Shown: positions 6,840 to 10,632 of the stretch, piece after piece
Numbering within the stretch: position 1 is the first letter of the stretch
How the letters are laid out: each line of letters starts with the position of its first letter
Assembly (NCBI GenBank): GCA_023398855.1
Contig: JAEWRS010000475.1
Span: forward strand, 1 to 10,632
Direction: 5' to 3'
From: Bacillota bacterium
Lineage (GTDB): Bacteria; Bacillota; Clostridia; Lachnospirales; Lachnospiraceae
Length of the DNA stretch: 10,632 nt
Position numbers and translations under genes: made by a program
Notes under the pieces: model-generated
What the model was told of the DNA's origin: nothing
The model's input: the letters and a program-made list of their open reading frames with translations, nothing else
Database searches by the model: none

Positions 6840-6917
6840 TCATTTTTCTTCTTTCGGATTTACCATAAAAACACGGCCAATGATAAACCAGATCATACCC
6901 GGTGGAATCTGAATCAT
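6840..6917 (-). CDS. Possible 25-aa micro-ORF coupled to the upstream gene
   Basis: An ATG directly follows the TAG of the 775-aa gene and opens a 25-codon frame: MIQIPPGMIWFIIGRVFMV, then NPKEEK and TGA. Residues 8-19 are hydrophobic and the end is charged, as in small membrane peptides. An AGAGGG sequence about 6 nt upstream could serve as a ribosome site, and coupling to the preceding stop is possible. It has no recognised family and may be chance; no conservation evidence is available here. Confidence 0.35.
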   Translation of the reverse strand: MIQIPPGMIWFIIGRVFMVNPKEEK

Positions 6918-9245
6918 CTAAGAGCCCTCTTTCCCCTGCGCAACTGCCATGGCCGGACGGATTCCAAAACCTGTCTCTTTCACACTGACCGGCTGAATGT
7001 TGCCGTCTGTCAGGCTGACCGCATAGATTCCGTCTCCATAAAGAAATTCCTCTGATCCACCATCCTGCGGAGTACGAAGATAATATCCTTTGGAGTAAGC
7101 AGAAACCTGAGATTGCGGATTATTGGTTTTGCTCCCGTTAAATTTCCAGAGTACATCCCGGTATTTCATTGCTTCCTCCACGGATAAAATAAATACCTTG
7201 TCCTGCAAAAGCTGGAACACTTCCTTCCCAACCATCAGACTGTCAGTATTTAACTGCTCATATGCCCCCTTCCATGTCAATCCTGTATATGACCCGGTAA
7301 TTCCAATAAAAGTTTCATGGACAAAATCATCTGACGCATATTCCAAAAGCCATTGCCGGATATTGGAATACTTATAATTATTATTAAGTCCAAAGGGCAG
7401 CTTCTTTGATGCCCCGTCAATATCCGACCTTATCACACTGTCGCAAAGGAACAGTGCCATTTGCTGGCTGTTACCAATGGAATCCTCATAATCGTCATCA
7501 ATGCAGCGGAACAGATAAACCTTATCTCCAATGATCCGGGACTGCACATCTCCAATGCGGTAATGCATGGCTTCCGGCGTTTCACCGGCTGGTTTGTAAC
7601 ACACATCACAGCACCCGTCATAATCTGCATCCACATGGCCGGTCTTAGGTAATATCACATTTTCTCTCTTGCCGCACTTTTGGCATTGGATTAATTCATG
7701 GCCGTTTTCCATGCATGTGGCAATCACATGATCTGCAGCCTGATAATAGTGGCTGCAGGTACTTTCTTCGTAAACCTTTTCAAATCCCACTTTTATAATC
7801 GTGTACTTTTCATGACTAATGGTAAATTCATCCACAACCAATTCAGACAGATTCTTAATGTTAGGAAAGGTCTGGCTTATTATCAAGGGATTCGGCACAT
7901 GCTCCTTTGCAATGAGGTAAAGCTCCTTTCGCTCTACACCGTCTGCCATGGAAGCCAGATTAAGAAGCCTCTCATTACTTTCTTTTATGCTCCCGCTGAC
8001 GATCAGCTGGTCCGACGGTTCCCTGCACCCTAGTCTTATATCCATTTCTTTTGCAACAGCCAGCCATTGTTTCAGCTTGTCTTTATTTTCCTCTTCCGGA
8101 TCATTTTCCACTGGAAGACGATTATCTTTTTCAAATTCAATATAATATTTTTGGATTCCATTACCATTAACAACTATGCTCCATGGGGCGGAAACCAGGG
8201 AATGATAAGAATAGCCATCTCTGCCTATAACAGTTTCCGGAAAGTTAATAACAAGCTCTCCACCGCCTTCCATCTGTCCCTTTTGGGATCGAAATATTTC
8301 ATTATTGATATTTCCTTTTTCTACAAAGAAGAGATGCCAGTCAACTTTCTGAGCTTCTGAGGGTGAGGACAGGCTTACCCTTTCATAGTAAATGTCCAGG
8401 CTTATGGAATCGCCGGACAGTATAAAACTCTCCCTCTGACCTTTACAAATCTGGTATCCATCAATAACAGGCATCATTATAGTGATCATATCCCCTTGAG
8501 CTGCCCCACCGGTTACGGTATGTAGGATTGTCTTATCGTACCTATCCACATATTGCACCATATACCTATACTGCTTTACTTTCATATCTGGCTCTTCCCT
8601 TTGTTCCGGGCTTTCTCCAGGTTCTAAAGTCCCCGGACTATTTACCGGCTCCCGCTCTTGAAGCTCAGGATTTTGAAATTCATTCTCCTGCCCGGAATTA
8701 TCCTTCTCTCCTCTTGAACTGCCTTTTCCTGAACTGCTTCCTCCTGAACTGCCTCCCGGCGTTTTACCTGCTGATGCTGTCTTTTTTCCGGTTACTGTCT
8801 GCCTTCTCTTTTCAGTTGCATACTGTATCGTGCCATGTTCATCAATCCATGCGCCCGAGGCATCAACAATATACCCATCAGGAGTCCTTTTGCTTTGGTA
8901 CATGGCTCCTTCCGGATAACCATCACCGGATTGATCAGCCAGATAATAGCATCGCTCATCAATCCAATGCCAGCCGGTCAGCATCTTTCCTTTCGACTCA
9001 TTGGAACCTGTACTGAAAAAATACCATTTCCCGTTAATCATCTGCCAGCCAGTGGCCATGTGCCCCGATGCATCAAAGTAATACCATGCCTCATTAATCA
9101 GCTTCCAGGTATTCTTTATAAACCCTTGATTCTCCTCATACAGCCAATCCTTATCCCTTTGTGCCCAGGCCCCGTAACTCGCCATGGGAATACTGATTGC
9201 CGCCATCACTGCGCACAATAGAACAAAACCTTTTCTTTGATTCAT
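6918..9245 (-). CDS. Secreted cell-wall-bound protein with MucBP-like, Cys/His and DUF6273-like regions (775 aa)
   Basis: A signal peptide (MNQRKGFVLLCAVMAAISIP, cleavage near ASYGAWA) is followed at residues about 33-140 by aromatic wall-binding repeats (AWYYFDASGHMATGWQMING, KWYFF, MLTGWHWI). A Gly/Ser-rich linker (about 160-185) and an acidic Pro/Glu linker come next. Residues about 227-290 resemble a MucBP repeat (YMVQYVDRYDKTILHTV). Residues 497-549 hold a Cys/His cluster (C497, C511, H516, C521, C524, H537, C545, C546, C549) ending HVDADYDGCCDVC. Residues about 562-768 look like DUF6273, with SNIRQWLLEYASDDF, YYLRTPQDGG and GFGIRPAMAV. It is probably a surface protein without an obvious enzyme site. 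GGAG lies 12 nt before the ATG, a long spacing. The large surface protein gene follows on the same strand after 179 nt, perhaps in one operon. Confidence 0.88.
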   Translation of the reverse strand: MNQRKGFVLLCAVMAAISIPMASYGAWAQRDKDWLYEENQGFIKNTWKLINEAWYYFDASGHMATGWQMINGKWYFFSTGSNESKGKMLTGWHWIDERCYYLADQSGDGYPEGAMYQSKRTPDGYIVDASGAWIDEHGTIQYATEKRRQTVTGKKTASAGKTPGGSSGGSSSGKGSSRGEKDNSGQENEFQNPELQEREPVNSPGTLEPGESPEQREEPDMKVKQYRYMVQYVDRYDKTILHTVTGGAAQGDMITIMMPVIDGYQICKGQRESFILSGDSISLDIYYERVSLSSPSEAQKVDWHLFFVEKGNINNEIFRSQKGQMEGGGELVINFPETVIGRDGYSYHSLVSAPWSIVVNGNGIQKYYIEFEKDNRLPVENDPEEENKDKLKQWLAVAKEMDIRLGCREPSDQLIVSGSIKESNERLLNLASMADGVERKELYLIAKEHVPNPLIISQTFPNIKNLSELVVDEFTISHEKYTIIKVGFEKVYEESTCSHYYQAADHVIATCMENGHELIQCQKCGKRENVILPKTGHVDADYDGCCDVCYKPAGETPEAMHYRIGDVQSRIIGDKVYLFRCIDDDYEDSIGNSQQMALFLCDSVIRSDIDGASKKLPFGLNNNYKYSNIRQWLLEYASDDFVHETFIGITGSYTGLTWKGAYEQLNTDSLMVGKEVFQLLQDKVFILSVEEAMKYRDVLWKFNGSKTNNPQSQVSAYSKGYYLRTPQDGGSEEFLYGDGIYAVSLTDGNIQPVSVKETGFGIRPAMAVAQGKEGS

Positions 9246-9311
9246 TACAACTTATCACTCCTTTTATTTATTCTCTCTCAGGTCAGACCTACTCTGCTTT
9301 CATAAAATCCG

Positions 9312-9317
9312 AGTATA
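9312..9317 (-). promoter_or_regulatory. Possible -10 element of the 775-aa surface protein gene
   Basis: TATACT on the minus strand, inside the ten-base palindrome GAGTATACTC (9311-9320), about 67 nt upstream of the start codon. No hexamer close to TTGACA stands at 16-18 nt; TTGTTA is present at 13 nt. The palindrome could instead be a small binding site. Confidence 0.28.
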
Positions 9318-9351
9318 CTCACATAACAACTAACAACCATAAGGAAGTATA

Positions 9352-9379
9352 TGTACGAAACCATGAAGAGTCATGTACA
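9352..9379. repeat. Small bulged hairpin upstream of the 775-aa gene
   Basis: CATGA (9362-9366) and TCATG (9371-9375) form a stem with an AGAG loop. TGTA (9352-9355) and TACA (9376-9379) extend it, leaving a six-base CGAAAC bulge on one side. It resembles a structured-RNA element (for example a piece of a group II intron domain or a leader), but I cannot assign it. Confidence 0.35.
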
Positions 9380-9824
9380 GCCGTATCTGCAGTCTGCTCT
9401 TAAAATAGTAAAAGCGGTCTTCCGGAGAAAAGTTTTATGACTAAATATATCCTGCTACAAGTAAATAAGGGGAAGAAAATGGTGAGATAAATAACCATTA
9501 GAAGAAATAACCGATTGTATCATTCCAAAAAGAAAACCACACTTCATCCATTATATTTCAATAAAAACTGATCACTAAAAGCATGGCCTTACAGATTATT
9601 CTGCCATTCGGTCCGTTTTTAAAGGTGCCTTCGGGGGAAAAGAAAATTTAAAACCTTTTATTATCACTCCCGCAGGCGTTATAACAAAGGGCATTGAATA
9701 AAAAATAAAAAGTCAAAACAAAATTGGAATATGGAGATATGAGTAAGAAATCAGAAATACGAATGAGACGCTCATTAATAATGCATGAACTATGTAAGAA
9801 CATCATGAGATAAAAAATAAACAA

Positions 9825-9833
9825 ATTATAACA
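9825..9833 (-). promoter_or_regulatory. Extended -10 promoter element in the long gap
   Basis: TGTTATAAT on the minus strand is a perfect extended -10 (TGnTATAAT). No clear -35 is present, which extended -10 promoters can do without. A transcript would start near 9818 and run toward the 775-aa surface protein gene, giving a leader of about 570 nt, or would end earlier as a small RNA. Confidence 0.4.
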
Positions 9834-10175
9834 CCATAACATACCCTAACTAAGATATCAATCCATTAATACAACTACATGTTAATTGGAAATATTTGTC
9901 GAAAACGACCAGAAAAAATGTATCATTACAAAGAGATGTTATAAAAAACGAGATGCCTTCCGAATTACCAACCCGGTTAACCGCTAAGAAATTGTCGCTA
10001 CAGCCATATGCCGTAAAGGGAACTTTTGATCTGTCATTTCAGTATACAGCAAACTGTCCAGAAAATCAACATGCTCATTGAAATTATGTAAAAGCAGCAT
10101 AGACTTTATTCTCAATCCTCTTCAGAAAAAGCCGTACATTCCAAAAGTTCCGCATAATCCAATCTATTATTCTTC

Positions 10176-10632
10176 TCAGTCCACCAGCAGTTCATCCACG
10201 GTGACAAAAGTATACCCTTGCTTTTTCAAAGTATCAATCACCTCCAGGGCTGCTTCCACTGAGGTTGGAAACACATCATGAAGAAGGATAATATCTCCGG
10301 GTTCTACATGCTTGACAATATAACGTACCACTTTCTTGGAATTCTTTGTTTTCCAGTCAAGAGGATCTAAATTCCAGAGCACCACTGTCATGTTGGTGGT
10401 ACATTCTAATTCATCAGTCCATGAACCATAAGGGGGCCGTAGATACTGGGGCCTCACTCCTGTAATTTCTTCTATCTGCAGGTTATTCTGTTCAATCTGC
10501 TTGCAGGCAGTTACCACTGACTCCTTGCTCATCTGAACATGGGTATATCCGTGATTTCCCACTAGATGTCCATCCTCTTGCATCTGCTTTACGATGGCTT
10601 CTTTTCCCTCTACATTTTCGCCAAGAAGAAAA
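10176..10632 (-). CDS. Polysaccharide deacetylase (NodB domain), partial, 5' end off the right edge
   Basis: The last 151 codons of the gene are present; the frame is open through the right edge, where it reads FLLGENVEGKEAIVKQMQED. The NodB signatures appear in order: HLVGNHGYTH with the zinc-binding H-x3-H, LRPPYGSW (the RxxPY motif), WNLDPLDWK (the DxxDW motif) and GDIILLHD (the LHD motif with the catalytic-base-associated His). Only the first motif (TFDDG) is outside the window. Members of carbohydrate esterase family 4 remove acetyl groups from peptidoglycan, chitin-like or other polysaccharides outside the cell. The internal ATG at 10583 is not the start, since conserved sequence lies upstream of it. 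The gene ends VDELLVD at TGA 10178-10176, and a long gap follows. Confidence 0.93.
   Translation of the reverse strand, partial: FLLGENVEGKEAIVKQMQEDGHLVGNHGYTHVQMSKESVVTACKQIEQNNLQIEEITGVRPQYLRPPYGSWTDELECTTNMTVVLWNLDPLDWKTKNSKKVVRYIVKHVEPGDIILLHDVFPTSVEAALEVIDTLKKQGYTFVTVDELLVD

Larger units (their letters stand above)
9246..10175. other. Non-coding AT-rich gap of about 930 nt
   Basis: No convincing protein gene, tRNA or rRNA piece is seen between the deacetylase stop and the 775-aa surface protein. Frames on both strands are short, lack ribosome sites and have no family-like pattern. It holds an extended -10 on the minus strand at 9825-9833, a hairpin at 9352-9379 and a palindrome at 9311-9320. 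The length is large for this gene-dense type of genome, so a long leader, a small RNA or gene remains are all possible. Confidence 0.6.

Noticed and set aside
7698..9221. Several plus-strand frames of 65-162 codons across the 775-aa surface protein gene
   Set aside because: They overlap a well-supported coding region and have biased, shadow-type translations without start signals.
9341..9400. Possible fragment of a group II intron
   Set aside because: Only a short bulged hairpin with a GTACG...CATGTACAG look is present; no domain V, no maturase remains and no intron ends can be identified.
9648..9842. A 64-codon minus-strand frame in the long gap
   Set aside because: Very rich in Phe/Tyr/Leu as expected from AT-rich DNA, has no ribosome site and overlaps the extended -10 element.
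9896..10281. Two plus-strand frames of 61 and 67 codons near the deacetylase end
   Set aside because: No ribosome sites and no family pattern; the second overlaps the deacetylase coding region.

Overview
The window looks like a chromosomal stretch from a low-to-moderate GC Firmicute of the class Clostridia. A Lachnospiraceae-type genome (Lacrimispora/Clostridium-like) is the best guess. The signs are strong AGGAGG ribosome sites, Firmicute-type surface proteins with aromatic 'TGW..' cell-wall-binding repeats, an AT-rich intergenic background, and a holin-like type I toxin of the Firmicute family. The genus is inference; no rRNA or other marker gene is present. Every protein gene I accept lies on the minus strand, so the window reads functionally from right to left.

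Right end (10632 to 9246): the 3' part of a NodB-type polysaccharide deacetylase, then about 930 nt without a convincing gene. This gap holds one good extended -10 element and a small hairpin.

Centre (9245 to 2635): two large exported surface proteins. The first (775 aa) has a signal peptide, N-terminal wall-binding repeats, a Gly/Ser linker, a MucBP-like segment, a Cys/His cluster and a C-terminal DUF6273-like domain. The second (1367 aa) has a signal peptide, GLUG repeats, an InlB-like repeat, four Ig-like (BIG2-type) modules and C-terminal wall-binding repeats. They are separated by 179 nt containing a possible 25-codon ORF that begins directly after the first gene's stop. Together with the deacetylase and the transglutaminase-like protein, most of the window serves the cell surface.

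Left part (2634 to 1): a stand-alone ssb; a roughly 500-nt AT-rich gap; a decayed RelB/DinJ-type antitoxin gene with a stop at its third codon; a 39-codon holin-like toxin gene starting at GTG, with a convergent antisense RNA that overlaps its 3' end (a TxpA/RatA-like type I toxin-antitoxin pair); and the 5' part of a secreted transglutaminase-like protein that runs off the left edge. The toxin pair and the transglutaminase gene begin inside ordinary-looking intergenic space and are easily missed because one is very short and the other is cut by the window edge.
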